The translations under genes and the position numbers were made by a program. From the NCBI RefSeq assembly GCF_024266585.1, contig NZ_CP100647.1, positions 4,631,001-4,695,000 of the forward strand: a stretch of 64,000 nt of DNA, given 5' to 3'. This document shows, in pieces, positions 42,703 through 53,257 of the stretch (position 1 is its first letter; each line of letters starts with the position of its first letter). The notes beneath the pieces are model-generated. The model was not told the DNA's origin. It did not search any database and was given only the letters and a program-made list of their open reading frames with translations. Source of the stretch: Xanthomonas sacchari. Its GTDB lineage: Bacteria; Pseudomonadota; Gammaproteobacteria; Xanthomonadales; Xanthomonadaceae.

Positions 42703-43353
42703 CGTCGCGGCTGACACCGCTCCTACAGTGGCGGCGTCGGCACTGTCGGGAACTGCATTGTGGGAGGGACTTCAGTCCCGACGCGCCGACTCGGTTGCGC
42801 TCTTGAGCCTCCGCGCGTCGCGGCTGAGACCGCTCCTACAGTGGCGGTGTCGGCACTGTCAGGAACTGCATTGTGGGAGGGACTTCAGTCCCGACGCGCC
42901 GACTCGGTTGCGCTCTTGAGCCTCCGCGCGTCGCGGCTGAAACCGCTCCCACACTGGCGGCGTCGGCACTGTCGGGAACTGCATTGTGGGAGGGACTTCA
43001 GTCCCGACGCGCCGACTCGGTTGCGCTCTTGAGCCTCCGCGCGTCGCGGCTGAAACCGCTCCTACAGTGGCGGTGTCGGCACTGTCAGGAACTGCATTGT
43101 GGGAGGGACTTCAGTCCCGACGCGCCGACTCGGTTGCGCTCTTGAGCCTTCGCGCGTCGCGGCTGAAGCCGCTCCCACAGTGGCGGCGTCGGCACTGTCA
43201 GGAACTGCATTGTGGCAGGGACTTCAGTCCCGACGCGCCGACTCGGTTGCGCTCTTGAGCCTCCGCGCGTCGCGGCTGAAGCCGCTCCCACAGTGGCGGC
43301 GTCGGCACTGCCGGGAACTGCATTGTGGGAGGGACTTCAGTCCCGACGCGCGA
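42703..43353. repeat. Tandem 113-bp BIME-like repeat array
   Basis: Six near-identical 113-bp units (markers at 42760, 42873, 42986, 43099, 43212 and 43325). Each contains two opposite REP hairpins, GTGGGAGGGACTTCAGTCCCGAC and GTCGCGGCTGAAACCGCTCC(T/C)AC, separated by two constant spacers. Alternating head-to-tail REPs are the layout of bacterial interspersed mosaic elements. It lies between the VUT transporter and the end of glnE. Confidence 0.92.
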
Positions 43354-43519
43354 TGTCGACCGCGCTGCAGTGCATAGCGGCATCGCAGCGCATGCCCACT
43401 CCTGTGCAGAGCAGCTCCTACAGCTCCTGTCGCTCTCTCGACCCTGGCATCCCGCCGCCCATGCCCATGCGCTGGACAGCACACGCAGCGCCCCCTCCAC
43501 GCAGCGCTCCCGTCGCGCG

Positions 43520-46360
43520 TCAGTGCACCGCCTCGTCGCCCGCACGCCCGTCGACGAACACCAGCTCCAGGGCGGCCGCGGACTGGCGAATCGCCGTGCG
43601 CGCCGCGGCGATCTCGGCGGTGGGCGCGGTCAGGCGCGGACGCCGGTCCAGCGTGCAGGCCAGGCCGGCCTCCAGCAGCGTGGCGTGGGCGGCATGCAGG
43701 CTCGCCGCGATCGGCGACGGCAGCCAGCCGCTGTGCGCCAGCGCGTCGATCAGCGCCGGGGTGTCGCGCGGCGCCAGCAACGCCGGCTGCTGCGCGGCGC
43801 CGAGCAGCACGCCGGCCTGCACCAGGAATTCCAGGTCGACCAGGCCGCCGGCGCCCTGCTTGAGGTCGAAGCGTGCGGCATCGCTGCGGTCCAGTTCGGC
43901 GCGCATGCGTGCGCGCATCTTGCGCACTTCCTCGCGCAGGGCCGCGGCCTCGCGTGGACGCGCCAGGGTCTGCGCGCGCACCTGCTCGAACTGCTGCAGC
44001 AGCGCCGCATCGCCGGCCACGCCGCGCGCGCGCACCAGCGCCTGGTGCTCCCAGGTCCAGGCGCGCTCGCGCTGGTAGTCGCGATAGCTGGCCAGCGACG
44101 ACACCAGCGCGCCCTTGCCGCCGTCCGGGCGCAGGCGCACGTCGATGTCGTACAGGCGGCCGCCGCCGGTGACCGCGCCGAGCAGGGCGATCACCTTCTG
44201 CGCCAGCCGCGCGAACCAGCGCCCGCTCTCCAGCGGCCGCGGCCCGGCCGAGGCCTCCACGCCGGGTGGATGGTCGTACAGGAACACCAGGTCCAGGTCC
44301 GAACCGATGCCCAGCTCGACGCCGCCGAGGCTGCCGTAGCCGACGATGGCGAAACTGCCGCCGGGCACCTCGCCGTGCGCGGCGACCAGGTCGGCGCGGG
44401 CCAGGCGCAGCACGGTCAGCACCACCGCCTCAGCCAGCTGCGCGAGCTGGCGGGCGCTGGCCAGGGCCGGCTGGCGCCGGTCCAGCGTGGCCAGGGCGAT
44501 GCGGAAGCTCAGCGACTGGCGCGCTTCGTTGAGGCCGCGCAAGGCCGCTTCCGGATCGTCGCCGGCGGCGGCGACCGCGGCCTCGCACAGCCGCCGCATC
44601 GCCGCCAGGTCCGGCAGCGGCCCGGCGACGCGGCTGTCGAGCAGTTCGTCCAGCAGCAACGGGTGCGCCGCCAGCCGTTCGGACAGGAACGCGCTGCGCG
44701 CCAGCACGTCGACCAGCCGCGCCAGCGCGCTGGGCTGCTCGTCGAGCAGGGCCAGATAGCTGGCGCGGCGCAGGATCGCCTGCAGCAGGCCGAGCACGCG
44801 GTGCAAGGCGGCATCGGCCTGCGCCGAGCGCGCCGCGGCATGCAGCAGCGCCGGCAGCACCCGGTCCAGGCGCGCGCGCGCGGCATCGGACAGGCTGCGT
44901 ACGCCCAACGACTGCACGAAGCCGCGCAAGGCCTGGTCGGCGCCCTCGGCGTCGGCGAAGCCGGCGGCACGCAGCACCTGCGCCTGGCCGGCGTCGGGCA
45001 GCCCGCGCCAATAGTCGGCCAGCGCGTCGGGCGCCAGCACGCGCTCGCGCGGCGCCAGCAGTTCGGCGAACTCGGCGGCGACGCGGTCGCGCTGCACCTG
45101 CAGCGCCGCGTGCAACGCCGCCCAGTCGGCATAACCGAGGCAGAAGGCGATGCGCGCGCGATCCAAGGGGTCTTCCGGCAGCGCATGGGTCTGCGCGTCG
45201 CGCAGCATCTGCAGGCGGTTCTCCACCTGGCGCAGGAAGCGGTAGGCCTGCGCCAGCGCCGCACCGTCCTCGGCCGCGACCTGGCCGGCGGCGACCAGCG
45301 CGCGCAGCGCCGGCAACAGGCGGCGCTCGCGCAAGGCCGCTTCGCGACCGCCGCGGATCAGTTGCAGCGACTGCACCAGGAACTCGATCTCGCGGATGCC
45401 GCCGGCGCCGCGCTTGATGTCGTCCAGGCGGTCGTGGCGCGCGACTTCGGCGGTGATCGCCGCCTTCATCTCGCGCAGGCCGTCCAGCGCGGTGTAGTCG
45501 AGATAGCGCCGGTACACGAACGGACGCAGCGCCTGCAGCCATTCCTCGCCGGCGGCGATGTCGCCGGCCACCGCGCGCGCCTTCAGCCAGGCGTAGCGCT
45601 CCCAGTCGCGGCCCTCGCGCTGGAAATACTGGTCCATGCCGGCGAACGACAACGCCACCCGGCCGGCCGTGCCGAACGGGCGCAGGCGCAGATCCACGCG
45701 GTGCACGAAGCCGTCGGCGGTGGTCTCGTCGAGCAGCCGCGCCAGGCGCTGGCCGAGCCGCGCGAAGTATTCCTCGGCGGCCAGCGCGCGTGCGCCGTCG
45801 GACTCGCCGCCCTGCGGATAGGCGTAGACCAGGTCCACGTCGGAGGAGAAATTCAGTTCGCCACCGCCGAGCTTGCCCAGGCCGAACACCACCAGCCGCT
45901 GCACGCTGCCATCGGCCGCGCGGACCACGCCATGGCGCGTGGCGAACTCGGCTTCCAGCGCCTGCAACGCCAGCGCCAGGCAGTCCTCGGCCAGCTGCGT
46001 GCTGCCGGCCAGGGTCGCATCGACATCGTCCAGGCCCAGCACGTCGCGCCACACCAGCCGCGCCGAGGCGGCCGCGCGGTAGCGACGCAACTGCGCCGGC
46101 CACGCCGCCGGCTGCGCCGGATCCAGTTGCGGCAGCGGCAACGGCGGCGGGTCCGGCTGCGCCAGGTGCGCGAGCAACGCCGGCTGCCGGCACAGCGTGT
46201 CGAGCAGGAAGTCGCTGGCCAGCAACGCGCGCGCCAGCGCGGCGTCGACGCCGGGAGAGGACGGCCACGGCTGCGCGGCCACGGCCTGGCGCAGGCGCGC
46301 CAGGCTGCGATCGAGGGTGGGCTGCAGGGCGGCGGGAACGGCGGCGGACGCGTTGGACAT
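43520..46360 (-). CDS. glnE: Bifunctional glutamine synthetase adenylyltransferase/deadenylylase
   Basis: 946 residues from [20 protein letters not shown] at 46360, the usual length. Two nucleotidyltransferase units are visible: the N-terminal one with [12 protein letters not shown] (deadenylylation half) and the C-terminal one with [15 protein letters not shown] (adenylylation half), each with an Asp pair. [25 protein letters not shown] and [19 protein letters not shown] mark the helical units after them. It controls glutamine synthetase by adenylylating its tyrosine in response to PII and glutamine. Repeat blocks flank the gene on both sides. Confidence 0.98.
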   Translation of the reverse strand: MSNASAAVPAALQPTLDRSLARLRQAVAAQPWPSSPGVDAALARALLASDFLLDTLCRQPALLAHLAQPDPPPLPLPQLDPAQPAAWPAQLRRYRAAASARLVWRDVLGLDDVDATLAGSTQLAEDCLALALQALEAEFATRHGVVRAADGSVQRLVVFGLGKLGGGELNFSSDVDLVYAYPQGGESDGARALAAEEYFARLGQRLARLLDETTADGFVHRVDLRLRPFGTAGRVALSFAGMDQYFQREGRDWERYAWLKARAVAGDIAAGEEWLQALRPFVYRRYLDYTALDGLREMKAAITAEVARHDRLDDIKRGAGGIREIEFLVQSLQLIRGGREAALRERRLLPALRALVAAGQVAAEDGAALAQAYRFLRQVENRLQMLRDAQTHALPEDPLDRARIAFCLGYADWAALHAALQVQRDRVAAEFAELLAPRERVLAPDALADYWRGLPDAGQAQVLRAAGFADAEGADQALRGFVQSLGVRSLSDAARARLDRVLPALLHAAARSAQADAALHRVLGLLQAILRRASYLALLDEQPSALARLVDVLARSAFLSERLAAHPLLLDELLDSRVAGPLPDLAAMRRLCEAAVAAAGDDPEAALRGLNEARQSLSFRIALATLDRRQPALASARQLAQLAEAVVLTVLRLARADLVAAHGEVPGGSFAIVGYGSLGGVELGIGSDLDLVFLYDHPPGVEASAGPRPLESGRWFARLAQKVIALLGAVTGGGRLYDIDVRLRPDGGKGALVSSLASYRDYQRERAWTWEHQALVRARGVAGDAALLQQFEQVRAQTLARPREAAALREEVRKMRARMRAELDRSDAARFDLKQGAGGLVDLEFLVQAGVLLGAAQQPALLAPRDTPALIDALAHSGWLPSPIAASLHAAHATLLEAGLACTLDRRPRLTAPTAEIAAARTAIRQSAAALELVFVDGRAGDEAVH

Positions 46361-47212
46361 CGGGCGATTCTGGCATCTCGGGCGTTCAGGCACATCCAAC
46401 AGCGCATGCTTTTCGCGGCTCGTCAGAAGCGCCGTTGCGTTGGTGGGAACGGCTTCAGCCGCGACGCGCTGAGGCTCAAGAGCGCAACCGAGTCGGCGCG
46501 TCGGGACTGAAGTCCCTCCCACAATGCAGTTCCCGACAGTGCCGACGCCGCCACTGTGGGAGCGGCTTCAGCCGCGACGCCCCGTCGCGGCTGAAGCCGC
46601 TTGTGTCGAAAGCGGGTCTTGCGGCGAGCTCGCCGGGTGCACTGTGGGAGGGACTTCAGTCCCGACGCATTGCGCCATCGGAACGCACGCCGCTTCGCGC
46701 GCCGTGGCTGCATGACAGTTGGCTCCTACAGGTACCGCTGCCATCGCCATGCAACCTCTCGGCATCGCGGCCCCATTGCGGCTGCGATCCGCCCAAAGCG
46801 ACACGTCGCCATTGGCCTGCACGCGAAACCACGCGCCAGGCGCGTCCCGGGGCAATGCCCGCTGCGTGCCGGCCGCGCAATTGAGACGTCGCAAACACGA
46901 CGCCGTACGCGCCGCGCGTTGCCGCACATCGCCGCAATACGCAGCGTTTCACGCCACGTTCGCCGCGTTTCGCGGACCATGCCGCTCGGCCGAATCGGGC
47001 GATGGTGTATCATGCGCCCCTCGACGGAGCCTCGCGTGATCCCGCGCCGCCCGCTCCGTCTCTTCGATCTCGCAGCGCCGTGGTGTCGACGCGGCCATCC
47101 GGGATCGTGCCCCCGCAGACCAATGCGGCGCCGCTTGCGCCATTCCGTCTTGCTTGCCCTGCCGCGTGCGGGCCGGGGGTCATCACCTCACCGTTTCAGG
47201 ACAGGAGAAGAC
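46361..47212. other. Intergenic region upstream of proP with inverted repeat block
   Basis: The first part holds the chimeric repeat block (see that entry). From ~46740 to 47212 is upstream sequence of the transporter gene, with no credible gene. A promoter-like CGGGCGATGGTGTATCATGC lies at ~46995. Confidence 0.45.
46435..46735. repeat. Chimeric repeat block: 113-bp and 123-bp units in opposite orientation
   Basis: Reading left to right, about one inverted copy of the 113-bp unit (GTCGGGACTGAAGTCCCTCCCACAATGCAGTTCCCGACAGTGCCGACGCC) joins a complementary copy of the 123-bp unit (GACACAAG-type spacer, GGCGAGCTCGCCG, GTGGGAGGGACTTCAGTCCCGACGC, GGCTGCATGACAGTTGG). It is inverted relative to the arrays at 27954 and 42703. 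Confidence 0.85.
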
Positions 47213-48694
47213 ATGTCGGAATTCCACGCCCATTTCGGATGGTTCAAGCGCCGCCGCCAGCTGCGGGTGGAAGAGGTCACCGTCGTCGACAAACCGATGC
47301 TCAAGCGGGCGGTCGGCGCGGCGGCGCTGGGCAACGCGATGGAATGGTTCGACTTCGGCGTGTACGGCTACCTGGCCGTGACCCTGGGCCATGTGTTCTT
47401 CCCGAGCACCAACCCCACCGCGCAGCTGATCGCCACGTTCGCGACCTTCACCGTGGCGTTCCTGGTGCGCCCGCTGGGCGGGCTGGTGTTCGGCCCGTTG
47501 GGCGACCGCTACGGCCGGCAGAAAGTGCTGGCCGCGACCATGATCCTGATGGCGCTGGGTACGTTCTCGATCGGCATCATCCCCTCCTACGAGCGCATCG
47601 GCATCTGGGCACCGATCCTGCTGCTGGTGGCGCGACTGGTGCAGGGCTTTTCCACCGGTGGCGAGTACGGCGGCGCGGCCACCTTCATCGCCGAGTACTC
47701 CACCGACCGCAACCGCGGTTTCATGAGCAGTTGGCTGGAGTTCGGCACGCTGGGCGGCTACATCACCGGCGCCGCCACGGTGACCGCGCTGCACTTCGCG
47801 CTGAGCGATGCGCAGATGCTCGACTGGGGCTGGCGCGTGCCGTTCCTGATCGCCGGCCCGCTGGGCCTGCTCGGCCTGTACATGCGCATGAAGCTGGAGG
47901 AAACCCCGGCGTTCCAGGCCTATGCCGAGGAAGCGGAAAAGCGCGAGCAGGACGCGCCCGGCCTGGGCGCGCTGTTCCGCATCCACTGGCCGCAGCTGCT
48001 CAAGTGCGTGGGCCTGGTGCTGGTGTTCAACGTCACCGACTACATGCTGCTGACCTACATGCCCAGCTACCTCAGCGTCACCATGGGCTATGCAGAGAGC
48101 AAGGGCCTGCTGCTGATCATCATCGTGATGCTGGTGATGATGCCGCTCAACGTGGTCGGCGGACTGTTCAGCGATCGCCTGGGCCGCAAGCCGATGGTGA
48201 TCGGCGCGTGCATCGCGTTGCTGGTGCTGGCGGTGCCGTGCCTGCTGCTGATCGGCACCGGCAGCGATTGGCTGATCTTCCTCGGCCTGATGCTGCTGGG
48301 CCTGGCGCTGGTGTGCTTCACCAGCTCGATGCCCTCCACCTTGCCGGCGCTGTTCTACACCCCGGTGCGCTACAGCGCGCTGTCGATCGCCTTCAACGTG
48401 TCGGTCTCGTTGTTCGGCGGCACCACGCCGCTGGTCACCGCGTGGCTGGTCGAGCGCACCGGCGATCCGCTGGTGCCGGCCTACTACCTGATGGGTGCGG
48501 CGGTGGTGGGTATCGCGACGATGGTCTTCGTGCGTGAAACCGCAGGCCTGCCGCTGCGCGGCTCGCCGCCGGCGGTGGCCAGCGAAGCCGAGGCGCACGC
48601 GCTGCTGCACAACGACGAGCCGCTGACCGTGGATCCGACCCGGCCGGAACTTCCGCCGTCGCCGGAAGCGCCGTCGCAGGCCATGCCGACCTGA
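47213..48694 (+). CDS. proP: MFS transporter, ProP-like proton/osmolyte symporter
   Basis: 493 residues with 12 predicted helices. Start at 47213 after AGGAGA. Family features: NAMEWFDFGVYGYLAVTLG at helix 1, PLGGLVFGPLGDRYGRQKVL in the first loop (MFS DRxGR motif) and VQGFSTGGEYGGAATFIAEYS. These match the metabolite:H+ symporter branch that includes ProP, KgtP and shikimate transporters. ProP imports proline and glycine betaine on osmotic upshift. The C-terminal coiled-coil typical of E. coli ProP is missing, replaced by a Pro-rich tail, so the exact substrate is uncertain. Confidence 0.82.
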   Translation: MSEFHAHFGWFKRRRQLRVEEVTVVDKPMLKRAVGAAALGNAMEWFDFGVYGYLAVTLGHVFFPSTNPTAQLIATFATFTVAFLVRPLGGLVFGPLGDRYGRQKVLAATMILMALGTFSIGIIPSYERIGIWAPILLLVARLVQGFSTGGEYGGAATFIAEYSTDRNRGFMSSWLEFGTLGGYITGAATVTALHFALSDAQMLDWGWRVPFLIAGPLGLLGLYMRMKLEETPAFQAYAEEAEKREQDAPGLGALFRIHWPQLLKCVGLVLVFNVTDYMLLTYMPSYLSVTMGYAESKGLLLIIIVMLVMMPLNVVGGLFSDRLGRKPMVIGACIALLVLAVPCLLLIGTGSDWLIFLGLMLLGLALVCFTSSMPSTLPALFYTPVRYSALSIAFNVSVSLFGGTTPLVTAWLVERTGDPLVPAYYLMGAAVVGIATMVFVRETAGLPLRGSPPAVASEAEAHALLHNDEPLTVDPTRPELPPSPEAPSQAMPT

Positions 48695-49173
48695 CGCGAT
48701 CGCGGTCGCCCGCGCTGCCGCGAAACCCGCGCGGCCAGTGCGGTCAGTGCGGTCAGTACGGTCAGTGCGGATGTTCACGGGGCGCGACGCATTCACGCCA
48801 CTACGGTGAATGATTGGGATCGCCATCCCACAGCACGCCATCGCGCAGCGTCTGCGCCGGCCCGGCACCAGGAAACAGGCAATAAAAAAGCCCGCTTGCA
48901 GCGAACTGCCAGCGGGCTTTGCTCCCTCCCCCACGTCGGGATGCAGGGCGATCTTGGGCGCTTTTTTTGGACATTGCACGCTGCACTGCAAAACGATACC
49001 GGGCAGTACATTCTGCTTGGTTGGCGGGAGTGGGGAAACGGGAATGGGGAATGGGACAAGCGTGCGATGTGCGCCTTGCGCAAGCCCGCACATTGCGGGC
49101 GCCGCGATTGCAGTTGGCCTGCCCTTGCCGACGCACGCACACCGGCGCACGGCACGACGCGTGCGTCGTCGCG
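48695..49173. other. Intergenic stretch with terminator and possible small RNA
   Basis: Between convergent genes. It holds a strong minus-strand terminator (48884-48920), a run of seven T on the plus strand at ~48961 and a GGGAATGGGGAATGGG repeat at ~49029. The distance from the end of the minus-strand gene at 49174 to the terminator leaves room for a small RNA of 100-250 nt. No protein gene is convincing. Confidence 0.45.
48884..48920 (-). terminator. Strong intrinsic terminator, minus strand
   Basis: AAAGCCCGCT (48887-48896) pairs with AGCGGGCTTT (48911-48920), followed on the minus strand by a T-run (TTTTTTATT). It lies ~250 bp beyond the AsmA-like gene's stop. Confidence 0.75.
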
Positions 49174-51387
49174 TCAGGGCGATGCCGCCGGTGCCGGCGC
49201 CTCCGGCAGCCAGGCCGGTTGCCGGTCGTACCACTCGCGCGCGCCGAGCAGATGCCATTGCCGCTGTTCGCCGCGCAAGGCCACCCCCACGCCGAGCACG
49301 CCCCAGCGCGCGTACAGATCGCCCTGGGTGCCGGCATCGCCCACCCGCAGGCGCGCGCGTAACGCGATCCGTTCGTTCTCCGCGCTCACGCGATCCAGCC
49401 ACAGCGCGTCCTTGCGCCAGCGCAACTGGCCGCTGGCCTGCAGTTGTCCGGCGTCGGCGAGCTTCAGCAACCACGCCGGCGCATCGCTGTGCTGCGCGAA
49501 CACCGCCAGCACCGGGCCGGCGTCGCGCATCTGCATCTGCACCTGCGCATCGGCCTGCACCGGCGCCGCGCCGGCGATGCGTCCTTGCGGAATGCGCAGC
49601 GTCGCCCACCAGTCGCCCTGCTTGGGCTGGCTGCCGTAGCGCACGCCCTTCAGGCGCAGGGTGCTGCCGCTGAGGTCGAGGCGCTTGCCCTGCAGTTCGG
49701 CACGCCGCAGCCGCGCGTCCAGGTCGAGATCGCCGGCCAGCTCCAGGCCCGCGGTCTGCAGCCGCGCCCGGCGGCCGAGCACGCGCACGCGGCCCTGGCC
49801 GACCTGGCCCGACGCGTCCAGTTGCAGGTCGCCGCTGAGCCGGCCGTCGCCGCCGAGCACGCGCACCTGCGACGCCGGCAGGTAGCGGTTGTAGGCGCGC
49901 AGGTCGGGCACGCGCGCATCGGCGAAGCGCAGTTGCGCCTGCAGCGAATCGCGCAGCGTGGCCAGCGCGCCGTCGCCCTGCAGCGCCAGTTGCAGGTTCT
50001 CGCCTTCGACGAAGCTGGCCTTGGGATCGTCCAGCGGCGCCAGCGCGAAGCGGCGCATGCGCACGTCCAGTTGCGTGCGTGGCTGTTCGGCGCTGCCGAC
50101 GATGCGGCCGGCCGCCTGCGCCTTGCCGCTCACCCGCACACGCATGATCTCGGCCACCGCCTGCACGTCGGGCACGTCGAGGCGGCTGCCGGGCTGCAGC
50201 GCGCCCTGCCGCAGCAGCAGGTCCGCGGCGACGTCGCCGCCGCCGTCGAGCTGGAACCACGGCTTGCGCACCAGCAGGTCGCTGATCCAGTTCAACGATT
50301 CGAAATGCCAGCGCCCCTGCACGCGGCCGGAGGTACGCGGCAGCAGCGCTGCCGGGTCGGCAAACGGCACCTGGCGCCCGGCGATGCGCAGGTCGGCATC
50401 GAGCATGCTGCCCGGATCGACCTGGCCGGGCAGGCGCGCACGCGCGCGGATGCTGTCGCCCTCCACGTCCAGCAGCAGCGCCAGCACGCCACGGTCGGTG
50501 GCGCCGACGCCGGCATGCAGCGGCACCCGCCAGTTGAGCGTGCTGCCGGGCTGCAGCGCGCCGCGCAGCAGGTGCAGATCGGCCTGGATATGGCCCAGCC
50601 CGGGTTCGGTACTCAGCTTCGTGGTGTCGCCGGCGGTATCGATGCGCAGCGCCACGCTGCGGCCGTGCACGCGCAGCGCCAGGTCGGTGATGCCCAGCTT
50701 GCGCAGCCCCGGCGCCTGCGCGCGGTAGTGGCGCGGGAACGAGAAGCGCGCATCCAGCGTGGCCTGGTCGGCGATCTGGCGTTTGCCGTAGCGCACGCTG
50801 GCGTCCTCGAACACGATCTGCGAGCGGAACAGTTGCGACGGACCGCCACGCAGCTGCTTGAGGAAACCGACGGTGCCGTGGCCCTGGCCCTCGATGGCCA
50901 GCTCGCCGAAGCGCGCGCGGCGCAGCGTGCCGCTGTGGATCGCGTCGAAACGCAGAGTCCAGCCCTGGTCGCTCGGCGGCGGCGGCGGGATCATCTCCTC
51001 GACGCGATCCATCTCGCCGACCACGTTCACCGCTTCCATCCACGGCACGCGCACCTCGCGATGCAGCAGCGGCAGCAGCGCGATGCGCGCGCTGGCGCGG
51101 TCGGCGCGCACCTGCCAGACGTTGCGCTGCACATGGCCGCGCATGCGCACGTTCCAGGCGGTGATGAAGCCGGGCAGCACGGTGACTGCCGGCCCGGTGT
51201 GCATGCGGAACTTCTCCGGCTTGCGGTTGGTGGCCAGGTCGAACAGCGGCGTGTTGAGGAACACGTTGCCGGCCAGCAGGTACAGCAGGTAGGCGATCAG
51301 CAGGCCGCGCAGGAGCAGGCGCCAGCCACGCGGCAGACGCCGGTAGCGTGCGTGGACGGCGGTCAGCGGGCGGGCGGAGAGCGGCAC
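49174..51387 (-). CDS. AsmA/YdbH-like membrane-anchored protein
   Basis: About 737 residues from the GTG at 51387 (the longer frame has no ribosome-binding site). One N-terminal membrane helix (LLLRGLLIAYLLYLLAGNVFLN) precedes a long beta-rich periplasmic region. It has repeated strands (DLDARLRRAELQGKRLDLSGSTLRLKGV, AQLRFADARVPDLRAY) typical of AsmA/YdbH/TamB-like lipid-transport bridge proteins. Such proteins may carry phospholipids between inner and outer membranes. The assignment is by overall character, without a specific motif. Confidence 0.65.
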   Translation of the reverse strand: MPLSARPLTAVHARYRRLPRGWRLLLRGLLIAYLLYLLAGNVFLNTPLFDLATNRKPEKFRMHTGPAVTVLPGFITAWNVRMRGHVQRNVWQVRADRASARIALLPLLHREVRVPWMEAVNVVGEMDRVEEMIPPPPPSDQGWTLRFDAIHSGTLRRARFGELAIEGQGHGTVGFLKQLRGGPSQLFRSQIVFEDASVRYGKRQIADQATLDARFSFPRHYRAQAPGLRKLGITDLALRVHGRSVALRIDTAGDTTKLSTEPGLGHIQADLHLLRGALQPGSTLNWRVPLHAGVGATDRGVLALLLDVEGDSIRARARLPGQVDPGSMLDADLRIAGRQVPFADPAALLPRTSGRVQGRWHFESLNWISDLLVRKPWFQLDGGGDVAADLLLRQGALQPGSRLDVPDVQAVAEIMRVRVSGKAQAAGRIVGSAEQPRTQLDVRMRRFALAPLDDPKASFVEGENLQLALQGDGALATLRDSLQAQLRFADARVPDLRAYNRYLPASQVRVLGGDGRLSGDLQLDASGQVGQGRVRVLGRRARLQTAGLELAGDLDLDARLRRAELQGKRLDLSGSTLRLKGVRYGSQPKQGDWWATLRIPQGRIAGAAPVQADAQVQMQMRDAGPVLAVFAQHSDAPAWLLKLADAGQLQASGQLRWRKDALWLDRVSAENERIALRARLRVGDAGTQGDLYARWGVLGVGVALRGEQRQWHLLGAREWYDRQPAWLPEAPAPAASP

Positions 51388-51707
51388 CGCCGCACTATCG
51401 CCGCGGCGCGGCGTGGAGCGCGTGAAAGCGGCACACGGGCGCCCGGCCTCGATGCCGTTGTACGGTGTCCGCCCCGGGCAGGCGCACGGCGGATCTGGCA
51501 CGACAGCACGCGAGCGGCCGCTGGAGCACATCGCGCGCGGCGCGCGTGCCGGCGCGCAGGGGCGGATGGCCGCTCACCTGCGTCGCCGCGCTGCCTGCCG
51601 CGCGCGCGCACGTGGCGCAACAGAAATGAAAGTGGGGACACGTCCCAGCGCGGGCCCCGGCCCGATCCGCGATAATTGCCGTCCCCTTCCCACGCCATGG
51701 TCGCCGC
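51388..51707. other. Divergent promoter region, 320 bp
   Basis: Lies between the AsmA-like gene (minus) and the CoA-transferase gene (plus). GATAATTGCC at ~51671 could be a -10 region for the latter. Nothing else is seen. Confidence 0.4.
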
Positions 51708-53228
51708 ATGTCCGCCGAACGCATCCTCCATCCCCGCCTGCGCGAACGCATCGTCAGCGCCGAGGCCGCGGCGGCGTTGATCCAGCCCGGCGAGACGGTG
51801 GCGATGAGCGGCTTCACCGGCTCCGGCTATCCCAAGGCGGTGCCGATGGCGCTGGCGCAGCGCATCGAGACGGCGCATCTGCAGGGCCAGTCGTTCAAGA
51901 TCCAGCTGCTGACCGGTGCCTCGACCGCGCCGGAACTGGACGGCGCCCTGGCCAAGGCCGACGGCATCGCCCTGCGCATGCCGTTCCAATCCGACCCGGA
52001 CGCACGCCAGCGCATCAACGCCGGCAGCCTGGACTACATCGACATCCACCTCAGCCACGTCGCCCAGCACGTGTGGTTCGGCTTCTACGGGCAGATCGAC
52101 ACCGCGGTGGTGGAAGTGGCCGGCATTCGCGAAGACGGCCGCCTGATCCCGTCGACCTCGGTCGGCAACAACAAGACCTGGCTGGACCTGGCGAAGAAGG
52201 TGATCATCGAGGTCAACGACTGGCAGCCGGCCGGCATCGACGGCATGCACGACGTGTACTACGGCACCGCGCTGCCGCCGCAGCGCAAACCGATTCCGCT
52301 GCTGCACGCCGACGACCGCATCGGCGAACCGTCGCTGCGCTGCGACCCGGACAAGATCGTGGCGGTGGTGCGCACCCACGGCCCCGACCGCAACAGCCCG
52401 TTCACCCCGGCCGACGCCACCAGCCAGCGCATCGCCGAACACCTGATCGCGTTCTTCCAGCACGAGGTCGGCAAGGGCCGGCTGCCGCCCAACCTGCTGC
52501 CGCTGCAGTCGGGCGTGGGCAACATCCCCAACGCGGTGCTGGCCGGGCTGGCCAGCAGCGGCTTCCGCGACCTCAGCGCGTTCACCGAGGTGATCCAGGA
52601 CGGCATGCTCGACCTGCTGCGCAGCGGCGTGCTCAAGGTCGCCTCGTGCACCGGCTTCGCGCTGAGCCCGGAGGCCAACGAGGAGTTCAAGCGCAACATC
52701 GACTTCTACCGGCAGCGCATCATCCTGCGTACGCAGGAGATCTCCAACCATCCGGAACTGGTACGGCGGCTGGGCTGCATCGGCATGAACGGCATGATCG
52801 AGGCCGACCTGTACGGCAACGTCAATTCCACCCACGTGATGGGCAGCCGCATCATGAACGGCATCGGCGGCTCCGGCGACTTCGCCCGCAACGGCTTCCT
52901 GTCGATCTTCCTCAGCCCCAGCACCGCCAAGAACGGCAGCATCTCCTCGATCGTGCCGATGGTCAGCCACGTCGACCACACCGAGCACGACGTCTCCATC
53001 ATCGTCACCGAGCACGGCCTGGCCGACCTGCGCGGCCTGCCGCCGCGGCAGCGCGCGCAGCAGCTGCTGGCGCACTGCGTGGACCCGAGCTACCGCGCAC
53101 AGCTGCAGGACTATTTCGACCGCGCCCTGCATGCCAGCTACGGCAAGCACACCCCGCACCTGCTGACAGAGGCACTGTCCTGGCACCAGCGCTGGTTGGA
53201 CACCGGCACGATGCACGCGGGCGGTTGA
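51708..53228 (+). CDS. Succinyl-CoA:acetate CoA-transferase
   Basis: 506 residues, the normal length for AarC-type enzymes. The catalytic glutamate is in AFTEVIQDGM at residue 294, the same number as in Acetobacter AarC. GSGYPKAVPMALA, GVGNIPNAVLAGL and TEHGLADLRGLPPRQRAQ are family blocks. It moves CoA from succinyl-CoA to acetate, bypassing succinyl-CoA synthetase or recycling acetate. The start is ATG at 51708. The following ATPase gene begins 29 bp after its stop, but a functional link is not evident. Confidence 0.93.
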   Translation: MSAERILHPRLRERIVSAEAAAALIQPGETVAMSGFTGSGYPKAVPMALAQRIETAHLQGQSFKIQLLTGASTAPELDGALAKADGIALRMPFQSDPDARQRINAGSLDYIDIHLSHVAQHVWFGFYGQIDTAVVEVAGIREDGRLIPSTSVGNNKTWLDLAKKVIIEVNDWQPAGIDGMHDVYYGTALPPQRKPIPLLHADDRIGEPSLRCDPDKIVAVVRTHGPDRNSPFTPADATSQRIAEHLIAFFQHEVGKGRLPPNLLPLQSGVGNIPNAVLAGLASSGFRDLSAFTEVIQDGMLDLLRSGVLKVASCTGFALSPEANEEFKRNIDFYRQRIILRTQEISNHPELVRRLGCIGMNGMIEADLYGNVNSTHVMGSRIMNGIGGSGDFARNGFLSIFLSPSTAKNGSISSIVPMVSHVDHTEHDVSIIVTEHGLADLRGLPPRQRAQQLLAHCVDPSYRAQLQDYFDRALHASYGKHTPHLLTEALSWHQRWLDTGTMHAGG

Positions 53229-53257
53229 GCGGCGCCAGCAGCGCGTATGCTGCGCCG

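Noticed and set aside
42703..43353. CRISPR-like look of the 113-bp array
   Set aside because: The same reasons: identical spacers and REP hairpins in alternating orientation.
43325..46510. 1061-codon open frame antisense to glnE
   Set aside because: Shadow of glnE on the opposite strand, Gln/Ala/Arg-rich with no domain.
47183..51043. 1286-codon frame on the minus strand
   Set aside because: It runs antisense through the ProP-like transporter and out of frame through the AsmA-like gene. No known domain; composition is Arg/Gln/His-rich as in shadows.
51413..53257. Upstream extension of the RecF-like ATPase frame
   Set aside because: It overlaps the CoA-transferase gene out of frame; the ATPase starts at 53258 (MLTTLAVSSYRSL).
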